Positions 25,604-33,707 of a stretch of DNA of 64,000 nt are shown here, piece after piece. The stretch is from assembly GCA_023412005.1 (NCBI GenBank), contig JAEYOE010000003.1, positions 1-64,000 on the forward strand. The letters are read 5' to 3'. Position 1 is the stretch's first letter; the number at the start of each line of letters is the position of its first letter. The stretch is from Bacillota bacterium (GTDB lineage Bacteria > Bacillota > Clostridia > Christensenellales > SZUA-584). The position numbers and the translations under genes were made by a program. The notes beneath the pieces are model-generated. The model was not told the origin of the DNA. It made no database searches and saw only the letters and a list, made by a program, of their open reading frames with translations.

Positions 25604-25636
25604 GAGCATGGATGCTCAATTAAAATTTCATGGAGG
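25604..25636 (+). promoter_or_regulatory. CsrA-type binding sites in the flagellin 1 leader
   Basis: GAGCATGGATGCTC (25604-25617) is a perfect stem exposing ATGGAT, which contains the CsrA core A-N-GGA. A second core, ATGGAGG (25630-25636), overlaps the ribosome binding site. This two-site layout, with the second site over the ribosome binding site, is that of the B. subtilis hag leader, where CsrA blocks translation. csrA and fliW are in this window. Confidence 0.7.
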
Positions 25637-25645
25637 AAATATATC

Positions 25646-26806
25646 ATGAGAATTAACAACAACATTATGGCGTTGAACACTCATCGTCAGTACGCTGTCA
25701 ACAACAACAGCGTTTCAAAATCGACCGAGAGACTGTCTTCCGGTTCCAAGATCAACCGCGCCGGTGACGACGCTGCCGGTCTTGCGATTTCTGAGAAGAT
25801 GAGAGCTCAAATCCGCGGCCTGAACATGGCTTCCAAAAACAGCAGCGACGCGATCTCTCTCGTGCAAACTGCTGAAGGTGCGCTCACAGAAACACATTCC
25901 ATATTACAGCGTATGAATGAGCTGGCTGTTCAGTCGGCTTCGGACACCAACGAAGACGATGTTGATCGTGACGCTTTGCAGGATGAGTTTGATGCTCTCC
26001 GCAGCGAAATTGACGACATTGCCAGAAAAACAACCTTCAACAACAAAAACCTGCTTGACGGAACATTCGGCTCCACCTCGTCGATCGCAGCGGCTTCAGC
26101 TGTTAAGGTTGAAGGCGCCGGTGCCGGAGCGGTGACAGGTCTTGTCAGCGTGAGCTTCAAGGGCTTCAGCGCGGGCGCTGGCCAAACCATTGTCTTTGCT
26201 GATAATGCCGGGAACCCCTATAGCGCTACATACGATGGCGTCACCGTCACGGCTGACAACACAGACGAGGCACGCACAATGACGCTTGATTTCGGCGGCG
26301 GCCGTATTGCGACCTTTGAATTCAGCGATGCCGTTTCGGAAGACGCGTTGGTTGACTCAACGCTCACATTTGATGTGAGTAACCAAGCTGCCAAAATTCA
26401 GACAGGTGCCAATGCGGGTGAGACGCTGGATATTTCCATCAGCGCGATGACTTCTGCAGCGCTTGGACTGACCGGTTTAAACATCAGCACACGCGGTGAA
26501 GCCGCAGTAGGTGCCACCCCGGCAACGGGTGCGACGCTGGCGATTACGTCTCTGCAGAGCGCTATCAACACGGTATCCACCCAGCGTTCCAAGCTCGGTG
26601 CGATTCAGAACCGTCTTGAGCACAAAATCAACAACCTCGACACATCGGCCGAAAACCTGCAGGCTGCCGAAAGCCGCATCCGCGACATCGACATGGCCAA
26701 GCAGATGACTGAGTTCACAACTCAGAACATTCTTGTTCAGGCTGCCACGGCGATGTTGGCTCAGGCGAATTCTGCGCCGCAGAACGTGCTCTCGCTGCTT
26801 AAGTAA
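25646..26806 (+). CDS. hag: Flagellin 1
   Basis: This 386-residue flagellin is the filament subunit exported through the flagellar channel. The N-terminal D0/D1 part (about 1-140) is classical (MRINNNIMALNTHRQYA, RLSSGSKINRAGDDAAGLAISEKM), as is the C-terminal D1/D0 part (about 300-386; SRIRDIDMAKQMTEFTTQNIL, ending QNVLSLLK). The central region (about 140-300) is Gly/Ala/Thr-rich and has no cysteine. ATG 25646 follows GGAGGAAAT. Translation upstream to 25523 would run through the sigma-28 promoter and leader. The neighbour at 27067 encodes a near twin of the same length. Confidence 0.97.
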   Translation: MRINNNIMALNTHRQYAVNNNSVSKSTERLSSGSKINRAGDDAAGLAISEKMRAQIRGLNMASKNSSDAISLVQTAEGALTETHSILQRMNELAVQSASDTNEDDVDRDALQDEFDALRSEIDDIARKTTFNNKNLLDGTFGSTSSIAAASAVKVEGAGAGAVTGLVSVSFKGFSAGAGQTIVFADNAGNPYSATYDGVTVTADNTDEARTMTLDFGGGRIATFEFSDAVSEDALVDSTLTFDVSNQAAKIQTGANAGETLDISISAMTSAALGLTGLNISTRGEAAVGATPATGATLAITSLQSAINTVSTQRSKLGAIQNRLEHKINNLDTSAENLQAAESRIRDIDMAKQMTEFTTQNILVQAATAMLAQANSAPQNVLSLLK

Positions 26807-26846
26807 TCTAAAAAGAGTTTTTAAGCTCTTAACAAACAGGCGCCAA

Positions 26847-26874
26847 AACAGCCGTCGGGTATCCCGGCGGCTGT
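26847..26874 (+). terminator. Terminator-like hairpin between the two flagellin genes
   Basis: AACAGCCG-t-CGGG pairs with CCCG-g-CGGCTGTT around a tiny loop, followed by a short T-rich stretch (TTTATATT). It lies about 40 bases after the flagellin 1 stop and should separate the two messages, each of which has its own promoter. Confidence 0.75.
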
Positions 26875-26938
26875 TTATATTGACAGAAAATATTATTGAA
26901 AATAGGCCCCGAATTTTCGCGAATGTGAAATTCTTTTG

Positions 26939-26965
26939 TAAAGTTTTGTTTCATACTGACGATAT
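26939..26965 (+). promoter_or_regulatory. Sigma-28 promoter of flagellin gene 2
   Basis: TAAA (26939-26942), exactly 15 bases, then GACGATAT (26958-26965) match the sigma-28 consensus with one -10 mismatch. It is about 100 bases upstream of the ATG at 27067, as in flagellin gene 1. Confidence 0.8.
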
Positions 26966-26987
26966 AATAAATGTACAGATCAACAAT

Positions 26988-27057
26988 ACGGAGCTGGGGC
27001 TGTCAACGATGCAGCTGTTGACACGATACGGACACCCTCAAATTGTATTCATGGAGG
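26988..27057 (+). promoter_or_regulatory. Leader of flagellin 2 with A-N-GGA motifs and a hairpin
   Basis: Three CsrA-type cores are present: ACGGA at 26988, ACGGA at 27028, and ATGGAGG at 27051-27057 over the ribosome binding site. A 7-base perfect stem (TGTCAAC at 27001-27007 with GTTGACA at 27017-27023) lies between the first two. The leader differs in sequence from that of flagellin 1, yet again pairs several cores with a site over the ribosome binding site. Confidence 0.55.
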
Positions 27058-27066
27058 AATTTTTTA

Positions 27067-28227
27067 ATGAGAATCAATAACAACATAATGGCGATGAACA
27101 CGCACCGTCAGTACGCCACAAATAACAACAGCGTTTCAAAATCGACCGAGAGACTGTCTTCGGGTCTCAAGATTAACCGCGCCGGTGACGATGCTGCCGG
27201 CCTTGCGATTTCCGAGAAGATGAGGGCGCAGATTCGCGGCCTCAATATGGCTTCCAAAAACAGCAACGATGCAATCTCTCTCGTGCAAACCGCTGAAGGC
27301 GCGCTCACAGAAACACATTCCATATTGCAGCGTATGAATGAGCTGGCTGTTCAGTCGGCTTCCGACACCAACGAAGACATCGACCGTGACGCTCTGCAAG
27401 ATGAGTTTGATGCTCTTCGCAGCGAAATTGACGACGTTGCCAAGAAAACAACCTTCAACAACAAAAATCTGCTTGACGGAACTTTTGGCTCTACCTCGCA
27501 GATTGCAGCGACTTCAGCTGTTAAGGTTGAAGGCGGCGGTGCCGGAGCAGTGACAGGTCTTGTCAGCGTGAGCTTCAAGGGCTTCAGCGCGGGCGCTGGC
27601 CAAACCATTGTCTTTGCTGATAATGCCGGGAACCCCTATAGCGCTACATACGATGGCGTCACCGTCACGGCTGCCAACACAGACGAGGCACGCACAATGA
27701 CGCTTGATTTCGGCGGCGGCCGTATCGCGACCTTTGAATTCAGCGATGCCGTTTCGGAAGACGCGTTGATTGACTCAACGCTCACATTTGATGTGACGAA
27801 CGAAGCCGCGAAAATTCAGACAGGTGCCAATGCGGGTGAGACGCTGGAAATTACCATCAATGCGATGACTACGTCTGCACTTGGGCTGGATGGTTTGAAC
27901 ATAAGTATACGCGGTGAAGCCGCAGTAGGTGCCACCCCGGCAACGGGTGCGACTCTCGCGATTACGACGCTGCAGAGCGCTATCAACACGGTATCCACCC
28001 AACGCTCCAAGCTCGGTGCAACCCAGAACCGTCTTGAGCACAAAATCAACAACCTTGACACATCGGCCGAGAACCTGCAGGCTGCCGAAAGCCGCATCCG
28101 CGACATCGACATGGCCAAGCAGATGACTGAGTTCACAACGCAGAATATTCTTGTTCAGGCTGCCACGGCGATGTTGGCTCAGGCGAATTCTGCGCCGCAG
28201 AACGTGCTCTCGCTGCTTAAGCAATAA
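27067..28227 (+). CDS. Flagellin 2
   Basis: This second flagellin is also 386 residues and differs from flagellin 1 at only about 25 positions, with one residue fewer in the DDVDR loop and an extra terminal Gln. Terminal domains are standard (MRINNNIMAMNTHRQYA; QNVLSLLKQ). The central region, normally the fastest-changing part of flagellins, is nearly identical between the two genes. ATG 27067 follows GGAGGAATT. It has its own sigma-28 promoter and terminator. The pair probably arose by tandem duplication and has been kept similar by gene conversion. Confidence 0.97.
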   Translation: MRINNNIMAMNTHRQYATNNNSVSKSTERLSSGLKINRAGDDAAGLAISEKMRAQIRGLNMASKNSNDAISLVQTAEGALTETHSILQRMNELAVQSASDTNEDIDRDALQDEFDALRSEIDDVAKKTTFNNKNLLDGTFGSTSQIAATSAVKVEGGGAGAVTGLVSVSFKGFSAGAGQTIVFADNAGNPYSATYDGVTVTAANTDEARTMTLDFGGGRIATFEFSDAVSEDALIDSTLTFDVTNEAAKIQTGANAGETLEITINAMTTSALGLDGLNISIRGEAAVGATPATGATLAITTLQSAINTVSTQRSKLGATQNRLEHKINNLDTSAENLQAAESRIRDIDMAKQMTEFTTQNILVQAATAMLAQANSAPQNVLSLLKQ

Positions 28228-28247
28228 GCCACACTCGAATCCCGTAG

Positions 28248-28275
28248 GGGCCGGTTCCATGCCGGCCCTTTTATA
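28248..28275 (+). terminator. Terminator after flagellin gene 2
   Basis: GGGCCGG pairs with CCGGCCC around TTCCATG and is followed by TTTTATAATTTT. It begins 21 bases after the flagellin 2 stop. The stem is GC-rich and resembles a dispersed repeat type common in Clostridia, so it may be a recruited repeat. Confidence 0.8.
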
Positions 28276-28352
28276 ATTTTGCCATATCCACGAATCCCGT
28301 AGGACCCCGTTTCCAGAGCCTGCCCCTTAGGGTATACCGCCTGTTTAAGTCA

Positions 28353-28406
28353 ACGCTGGCGGGCATACCCCATTCGGGGCACAAGCGGAGACCCGCCACT
28401 ACGGTT
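28353..28406. repeat. 54-base direct repeat, copy 1
   Basis: This unit starts ACGCTGGCGGGCATACC and ends CTACGGTT. It is nearly identical to the unit at 28443, with a 90-base period. An inner CCCCATTCGGGG palindrome is shared by both copies. It appears to be a non-coding dispersed repeat rather than part of a gene. Confidence 0.75.
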
Positions 28407-28442
28407 TGTCGCATGGATTGGATTACATGTTGGTGCGTTCAT

Positions 28443-28496
28443 ACGCTGGCGGGCATACCCCATTCGGGGCACAAGCGGATACCCACAACTACGGTT
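28443..28496. repeat. 54-base direct repeat, copy 2
   Basis: Second copy of the unit at 28353, identical through CGGGGCACAAGCGGA and diverging by a few bases near the end (ACCCACAAC against ACCCGCCAC). It contains the same CCCCATTCGGGG palindrome. Confidence 0.75.
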
Positions 28497-28554
28497 ATCC
28501 ATAGCCGTGCATTTACAGCGTTTGTCACTATGGGGTTGTCCTCCATTCGATAGA

Positions 28555-28581
28555 ACAAAAAAGAGCCCTTATTCTGGGCTC
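28555..28581 (-). terminator. Terminator of the flhO-csrA operon
   Basis: On the minus strand GAGCCC pairs with GGGCTC around AGAATAA and is followed by TTTTTTG. It starts about 15 bases beyond the csrA stop codon and closes the late flagellar operon. Confidence 0.88.
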
Positions 28582-28595
28582 AGCGGATTATACGG

Positions 28596-28802
28596 TTATT
28601 TGCCGAACGATATGGCCGGTGTTTTGGATGCTTCGCGGTTTAAATCGATTGTTTGCACCAGCAGCTCTTTGCGGTAAATGCGCATTTCTTTGGGCGCTTT
28701 AATGCCGATGCGCACGCGATCTCCCTCTATTGACAACACCTCAATTTCAATGTCTTGATCAAGCGCGATCCCCTCACCCGTTTTTCTCGACAACACCAGC
28801 AT
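28596..28802 (-). CDS. csrA: Carbon storage / flagellin translation regulator CsrA
   Basis: CsrA is a small dimeric RNA-binding protein that represses translation by covering ribosome binding sites; in B. subtilis its main target is the flagellin message. The 68-residue sequence is typical: MLVLSRKTGEGIALDQDIEIEV, then VRIGIKAPKEMRIYRKEL, which includes the RNA-binding arginines. The ATG is preceded by AAAGGAGG inside the end of fliW (29-base overlap). The flagellin leaders 160-3000 bases away contain A-N-GGA motifs, so the switch and its target are adjacent. Confidence 0.97.
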   Translation of the reverse strand: MLVLSRKTGEGIALDQDIEIEVLSIEGDRVRIGIKAPKEMRIYRKELLVQTIDLNREASKTPAISFGK

Positions 28803-29259
28803 CGCTTTGTCCTCCTTTGGTAAGGCTCTTCATGATCGCATCGTATATGGGCATCCTGATCGGCATTGTTGTCGCGTCGATAATAATCTGTTTACCGATT
28901 CCCTTAACCGCGTTGATCACAATGGGTGCCGCGAGATTTACCGTCATCTTTTCAATCGGTTCGGGTATCACCACCACATTCATAATCAGCAGATCATTCT
29001 GGCTTTGCACATTCAATTCATCCAGCTCATTATCGCGAATGTCGATATAATAATCGTCCAGTATCTCAAATGTGAGTATCACAGGCAGCGCAATATACTT
29101 ATTCTCTGTGGATTGCAGCCAATATATCGGTTTGGTCTGCGCGACCTCAAGAATAATAAAATTATGTAGATCTTCAAAACCCGGAAGCCCCTGCGGGAAT
29201 TCGATGAGTTTGCTGTCCTTGGTATCAAATGTACCGAAGCGGTCTGTGTCGATTAGCAC
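28774..29259 (-). CDS. fliW: Flagellar assembly factor FliW
   Basis: FliW binds either free flagellin or CsrA, so export of flagellin frees FliW to release CsrA from the flagellin message. The 161-residue protein has the conserved LIEFPQGLPGFEDLHNFIIL near the N-terminus and NLAAPIVINAVKGIGKQIII in the C-terminal half. The start is GTG at 29259 with AGGAGG eight bases upstream. The coupling with csrA is conserved across Firmicutes. It is slightly longer than B. subtilis FliW because the 3' end extends into csrA. Confidence 0.96.
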   Translation of the reverse strand: MLIDTDRFGTFDTKDSKLIEFPQGLPGFEDLHNFIILEVAQTKPIYWLQSTENKYIALPVILTFEILDDYYIDIRDNELDELNVQSQNDLLIMNVVVIPEPIEKMTVNLAAPIVINAVKGIGKQIIIDATTMPIRMPIYDAIMKSLTKGGQSDAGVVEKNG

Positions 29260-29288
29260 GAAAAAGCCCTCCTTTTGTTACCTGCCTG

Positions 29289-30224
29289 CTATTTAAGAAA
29301 ATCCACCAGCGACAGCTGGATAATATCGCTGCCAATCTGCAGCGATGCCTGATACACAGTCTCAGCCATTTTGTAATTCATGATGGCCTCGGCCTCGTCC
29401 ACATCCTCAATTTTCGATTTGCGCTCGGTATACGTTATCACGTCATCCTCAAACCGATTCTGTATCAGCTCAAGACGGTTTGTTTTGCCGCCGATTTCCG
29501 CTTCAATCGCAAGAACATTATTCTGAGAATTCTGTATTTTCGTAATGTACCCGCTGAGTTCATCAGAAGGCGCATCGTTTTTCAATGCTTTGTAAAAGTT
29601 ATCTAGCGTGGTGTAAAGATTATCGTCACCGGTGCCGAAAAGATGCGCACCGTTAATCGAAATCCCAAAAGTAATATTAAACCCCACCGAATAATTGATG
29701 CTGTCATCCGCCATATCAATTAATGCTGGGTTCGTTTCGTCTGTCAAATCAATGCCATTATACTGTATATTCCCTGCAGCGTCCAGCGTGAATGGCGCAT
29801 TGGTCACGTTATAACCGCCGAAAATGTATTTATCACCCGTTTTTGCGTTGCCCACGGTCAGCAAATGATCGCGCAGTTGACCGATCAGGTCCGCAGCGGC
29901 AGCCTTATCTGTCGCATCCAAGGTGCCGGTGGACTGGTTGACCGCCGTCTCATAGGCGGTTTTCAAAATCTCGTTGAGCTCCAGCACCGATGATTCGGTT
30001 TCGTCCAGCCACGAAATGGCCTTGTCAACATTCTTCTGATACTGCTCTGTTTTATATAATTTTGTACGCACCTGCATTGCCGAAATCGCACCGATGGGAT
30101 CGTCGGAGATCTTGTTGATCCGTTTGCCCGTAGCCATTTGCCGCTGCATATCACCCACAGAATTCAGATTGTTGTTGACATTCTTAAGGTAATTGCTGAG
30201 CAGCATACTGTTTGTTACCCGCAT
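29289..30224 (-). CDS. flgL: Flagellar hook-filament junction protein FlgL
   Basis: FlgL (HAP3, 311 residues) joins hook and filament. It has flagellin-like ends: MRVTNSMLLSNYLKNVNNNL and RINKISDDPIGAISAMQVR at the N-terminus, and a C-terminal helix that includes EAIMNYKMAETVYQASLQIG. The central part is short. It follows flgK by 22 bases and precedes fliW by 29. Confidence 0.96.
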   Translation of the reverse strand: MRVTNSMLLSNYLKNVNNNLNSVGDMQRQMATGKRINKISDDPIGAISAMQVRTKLYKTEQYQKNVDKAISWLDETESSVLELNEILKTAYETAVNQSTGTLDATDKAAAADLIGQLRDHLLTVGNAKTGDKYIFGGYNVTNAPFTLDAAGNIQYNGIDLTDETNPALIDMADDSINYSVGFNITFGISINGAHLFGTGDDNLYTTLDNFYKALKNDAPSDELSGYITKIQNSQNNVLAIEAEIGGKTNRLELIQNRFEDDVITYTERKSKIEDVDEAEAIMNYKMAETVYQASLQIGSDIIQLSLVDFLK

Positions 30225-30246
30225 TGTCTTTGCTCCTTCCCGTCTG

Positions 30247-31713
30247 TTACAAGCCGACCTTGCCCGTGCGGTTTATGAGGACTTCGAGTGCCTCGTCTAA
30301 AGCTGAAAGCACGCGCGATGCCGCACTGTAAGCGTGCTGGTATGTCATCATCTGAACCATTTCTTCATCCAGCGATACCCCGGAGATCGAATCTTTTCTC
30401 GACTGTAAATTGTCGACGATCGCCTGCTGGCTGTTAAAAAGCGTTTCTGACGTAGAGCTTTGTATACCAAGTTCCACCACAACGCTGTTCAAATACTCTT
30501 CAAAGTTGCCCACATCAACCATATTTGTACGAGACGAAAGTTCAGCCAGCTCAAGCGCTACTGTGTTGTTGCCGGAATTCGTTGCCGTCACCGGCAAGCT
30601 GGAGGCGGCAATATTTCTGACGCTGGCCAGCACATCGGCAGACAGCGACAGATTACCTGCTGTGATATTTGCATAGCCGCCTGTCGGTATTTCAAAGAAT
30701 TCTATACCGGTTAGTGAAGCGGCCGTTCCAATCGGCTTGGTGTGGCCTGTTTCGTGGATGGCATTAAACTCTTGAGCAAGACTCCTTGCAAGCCTGTTTA
30801 AGTTATTGATGATGTATGGTATACCGATGTTGCTGGATGTGTTGCCGTCCCTTAGGTTCTTAAAAGCCATCAGCTTGCCGTCGTTATAATCAAAATCGGT
30901 TGTCGTCCCCTGATAATAAATATCGTAAAATCCCGTTGCTGGGTCGGCAACGGCCTCAAGCAGCTTTGCCGTTGTGTGATTAACCAGCTCGGTGCCTTCA
31001 CATGTGACTATCAGCTGGTTGTCCGCATTCACATGATATTCAATATTAATTAACTGAGATAAATCATCCAGCAGCAAGTTACGCTTATCGCGCAAATCGT
31101 TGGCCTGTTCTCCCGAAAGTTCGAACCCGGCCACCTGTTGGTTATAGCTCGCAATTGATGTCAGCAGGTCGTTGATGTCGGTGACTGTGGCCTTCATATT
31201 ATCATTGTATGTTCTTTGAAGACCGGTCAGCTGATTATAATAGTGATGGAACGACTCGATCATTTTCTGAGCGTTTTCCTTCACACTTGTGCGAAACTCA
31301 TCATTAACCGGATCGTTGGCGAACTCACTGATGCTGTTGAAAAAATCCTTCATCGACATCGAAAGCCCGTTTTTAGAAAGCTCGTTCATCACTGTCTCAA
31401 TATAATCGAGTTCCTCAGCTTTTGTTTTATAATTACCCAGCGTTGCGCCTGCATTGCGGAATTGTCTGTCAAGATAGTCGCTGCGAACCTGGTCGATCAT
31501 CGTAATTTCCACGCCGCCGCCGATCGTCCCTTTGTTAACCTTGGAAATGCGTGTCAGCGAATTGCTTGGGTCGATACTGTTTTGAATGATTCGCTGACGC
31601 GTATAGCCCACCGTGTTGGCATTGGCAATATTGTGGCCGGTAAGGCTAATGCCCTGCTGGCTCACGCTGAGTCCCGTTTTCGCTATTTCCAGGCCATAAA
31701 ATAAGCTTGACAT
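30247..31713 (-). CDS. flgK: Flagellar hook-associated protein FlgK
   Basis: FlgK (HAP1, 488 residues) is the first junction protein on the hook. The N-terminal rod/hook helix (FYGLEIAKTGLSVSQQGI, then TGHNIANANTVGYTRQRI) and the C-terminal partner helix (EEMVQMMTYQHAYSAASRVL) are both present. The intervening region (about 60-400) forms the junction body. It is followed by flgL, and flgN just upstream encodes its export chaperone. Confidence 0.97.
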   Translation of the reverse strand: MSSLFYGLEIAKTGLSVSQQGISLTGHNIANANTVGYTRQRIIQNSIDPSNSLTRISKVNKGTIGGGVEITMIDQVRSDYLDRQFRNAGATLGNYKTKAEELDYIETVMNELSKNGLSMSMKDFFNSISEFANDPVNDEFRTSVKENAQKMIESFHHYYNQLTGLQRTYNDNMKATVTDINDLLTSIASYNQQVAGFELSGEQANDLRDKRNLLLDDLSQLINIEYHVNADNQLIVTCEGTELVNHTTAKLLEAVADPATGFYDIYYQGTTTDFDYNDGKLMAFKNLRDGNTSSNIGIPYIINNLNRLARSLAQEFNAIHETGHTKPIGTAASLTGIEFFEIPTGGYANITAGNLSLSADVLASVRNIAASSLPVTATNSGNNTVALELAELSSRTNMVDVGNFEEYLNSVVVELGIQSSTSETLFNSQQAIVDNLQSRKDSISGVSLDEEMVQMMTYQHAYSAASRVLSALDEALEVLINRTGKVGL

Positions 31714-31724
31714 CTATTTCACCT

Positions 31725-32225
31725 TCATATCGATTGGTCTATCAAAAAAGTTTTTTCTTCTTTATCATTCACCTGGCCGACAGGTGAGTATGTACCCAGC
31801 GGACCGGTATGTCCTGCCAACAGATTCACACAAAAGCTAGCGTACTGAAGCTGCGTTTCAATCAGCCCTTTGTTGGCTTTGTTGCTGTTTTTAAGCTGAG
31901 ACACAACATCCGACAGTTCATCGCGAATCCTGATAAACTCGGTGCGCATATCATCGCTTAAAAACTCGATCATGTCGGATAGGCGCATGGTGTTTTTGGG
32001 CCTGTGGCTCAGCATCGCGGCTCTCGCAATCAGCAGCTCGCGCTCGTTTTCCAGCTGTTTTATTCTTTTGAGCACAGTCATTTCCCGAGCCACAATCAGC
32101 TCCAGGCCCTGCACATCATTATTAAACAGCACCTCTTTTTTTTGAGCCGCCAGGATAAGCATCTGCTTATATTCAACTGTTTCCAGCTCAAGCACCGATT
32201 TGAGCGCATTCAAAACTCTAATCAC
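31725..32225 (-). CDS. flgN: FlgN-family export chaperone
   Basis: FlgN is the cytoplasmic chaperone that delivers FlgK and FlgL to the export gate. The 166-residue protein is mostly helical (LKSVLELETVEYKQMLILA, then TVLKRIKQLENERELLIARA) and has the family's C-terminal helix with a Leu-rich pattern. It lies between flgM and flgK, the usual place. Sequence conservation of this family is low, so position carries much of the evidence. Confidence 0.88.
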   Translation of the reverse strand: MIRVLNALKSVLELETVEYKQMLILAAQKKEVLFNNDVQGLELIVAREMTVLKRIKQLENERELLIARAAMLSHRPKNTMRLSDMIEFLSDDMRTEFIRIRDELSDVVSQLKNSNKANKGLIETQLQYASFCVNLLAGHTGPLGTYSPVGQVNDKEEKTFLIDQSI

Positions 32226-32243
32226 TTAGAACCGCCTCCTTGG

Positions 32244-32516
32244 TTATCTTCCGAGAATTTTCTCAGCCACTTTGGAACCAGATACAGAATAGGTTCCGTT
32301 CTTTATCTGTTCAGAGATTTCGTTAAAACGCGAAACCTGCTCGGCTGAGCGCGTGTCCATCAGGTCCTGAGCCGCTTTCAATGCGGTGGAAAACGTTTTT
32401 GCGCCTTCCGTCAGTTCCGTTTTATCGGATATGTACGGCTGCTGCTCCGTCGTCTTTTTGGCCCGAACAACATATTCTTTTAAGAGTTCGCTGGGGCTTA
32501 CAGAATTAATTCTCAT
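32244..32516 (-). CDS. flgM: Anti-sigma-28 factor FlgM
   Basis: FlgM holds sigma-28 inactive until the hook is finished, when it is exported. The 90-residue protein has a flexible N-terminal half and a C-terminal sigma-binding region (about 45-88; DLMDTRSAEQVSRFNEISEQ, then IKNGTYSVSGSKVAEKIL). The IKNGTYSV motif is a strong family mark. It lies in an operon with its own sigma-28 promoter, which sets up negative feedback. Confidence 0.95.
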   Translation of the reverse strand: MRINSVSPSELLKEYVVRAKKTTEQQPYISDKTELTEGAKTFSTALKAAQDLMDTRSAEQVSRFNEISEQIKNGTYSVSGSKVAEKILGR

Positions 32517-32527
32517 CTATCATCACC

Positions 32528-32941
32528 TCAATTATTATTCCTGTCAGAAAAGTTCACGTGCATCTTACCCAGCCCATGCGAGCTGCTCTTTTTTTGCATC
32601 GCGTCGGCGATTGTAGAACTCAACTCTCTTTCTAGCTGCTTTTTACACGATTCACAGTATTTCCCTGTTATAATCGAGCGGCCGCAGCTTTCACAAAGCA
32701 GCATACCGTTGTTCTCAGATATCGAAAGACGGCCCTCTTTAAGAAAGTAGAATATCTCTTTCTCCGGCACATCTGTTTCCCGAGATATCTCAACCACATT
32801 GGCGAGCGGATGCGCATAGATATACTCTTTAACCAAATCAAAGCTCTTTTCGAGATCTTCCATGCATGTGGGGCAATACGGTGCTTTGCCGAAAGATTGA
32901 TAAAGCCTTGCGCATTTTTTACACTGTAAAACCGTTGCCAT
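32528..32941 (-). CDS. yvyF: YvyF-like flagellar operon protein
   Basis: This 137-residue protein matches the YvyF (TIGR03826) family of the flgM operon. It has four Cys pairs: CKKC at about 7, CPTC at about 23, CESC at about 82, and CESC at about 94. A central helical region resembles a degenerate helix-turn-helix (VVEISRETDVPEKEIFYFLKEG). The B. subtilis relative is next to flgM, and its function is not settled. Zn binding by the CxxC pairs is likely. Confidence 0.92.
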   Translation of the reverse strand: MATVLQCKKCARLYQSFGKAPYCPTCMEDLEKSFDLVKEYIYAHPLANVVEISRETDVPEKEIFYFLKEGRLSISENNGMLLCESCGRSIITGKYCESCKKQLERELSSTIADAMQKKSSSHGLGKMHVNFSDRNNN

Positions 32942-32952
32942 AAAAGTCTCCC

Positions 32953-33705
32953 CTATCGCAGATTGTAAGCTTTTTCCGTCATATCATTCCAAGCCGAAAC
33001 AGCACGGGATGCCAATGTAAAGGCCCTTTGGGCACGGATCATCCGTGTCGTTTCCACTGACAGATCCACATTCGATGCCTCCAGAACACCCTGTCTGACG
33101 GTCGCCGTTGACTCTACCGCAGTACCCGAAGATGCAGATTCAATATAACATCCTTCACCCAGCAGCAGCAAGCCGTCTTTGTTCGGAAAATCCACAAGGT
33201 TCAACGTGCCAAGCTCAGCACCGTTAGCCGAAAGCACGCCCTTTGGGCTCAGCTTTACCGATGAAACATCAGCCGGAAGCTTGATACGGTTCATATTGAT
33301 GTCCATCACATACTGCCCGGATGGCGTTGTCATATAGGCACCGTCGGCTTCCCCGGAGACCGTGAAATTGCCGCTGCGTGTATACATATACCCGCCGTTG
33401 CCGTCTGAGACGGTGAAAAAGCCGTCGCCGTCAATGAAAAAATCCAGCGCGTAGCCGGTCATCTCCGGTTCTCCCAGAGTAAAATTTCTCGGTGTCGACG
33501 AAACCAGCGTGCCGGTGCCCTGCTGCAAATTCACGGTGCTCTGCGTGTTGGCGGGATCGATCATCGCTGTATACAGCGCGTCTTTAAAGTCGGTACGCTG
33601 CCCCTTATACGCAATCGTTTGGCTGTTGGCAATATTGTTACCGATGATGCTCAACCGTTGCTGCTGTGCCTGAAGGCCAAGTTTGGCTGTATATAACGCT
33701 TGCAT
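32953..33705 (-). CDS. flhP: Flagellar rod protein of the FlgG/FlhP type
   Basis: The 250-residue protein has a rod/hook N-terminus (MQALYTAKLGLQAQQQRLSI, then GNNIANSQTIAYKGQR) and the FlgG-type body motifs GYALDFFIDGDGFFTVSD and YTRSGNFTVSGE. The C-terminal helix includes TRMIRAQRAFTLASRAV. It pairs with the flhO-like gene upstream and matches B. subtilis flhO-flhP, which encode the distal rod. FlgG is an alternative name. It lies 3 bases after flhO. Confidence 0.92.
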   Translation of the reverse strand: MQALYTAKLGLQAQQQRLSIIGNNIANSQTIAYKGQRTDFKDALYTAMIDPANTQSTVNLQQGTGTLVSSTPRNFTLGEPEMTGYALDFFIDGDGFFTVSDGNGGYMYTRSGNFTVSGEADGAYMTTPSGQYVMDINMNRIKLPADVSSVKLSPKGVLSANGAELGTLNLVDFPNKDGLLLLGEGCYIESASSGTAVESTATVRQGVLEASNVDLSVETTRMIRAQRAFTLASRAVSAWNDMTEKAYNLR

Positions 33706-33707
33706 TC

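Larger units (their letters stand above)
28276..28595. other. Gene-free stretch with repeats between flagellin 2 and csrA
   Basis: About 320 bases lie between converging transcripts. They contain two copies of a 54-base repeat (28353-28406 and 28443-28496) and the csrA terminator (28555-28581). CCCGTAGG-type repeat fragments are also present near 28290. No reading frame with a ribosome binding site was seen. Confidence 0.6.
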
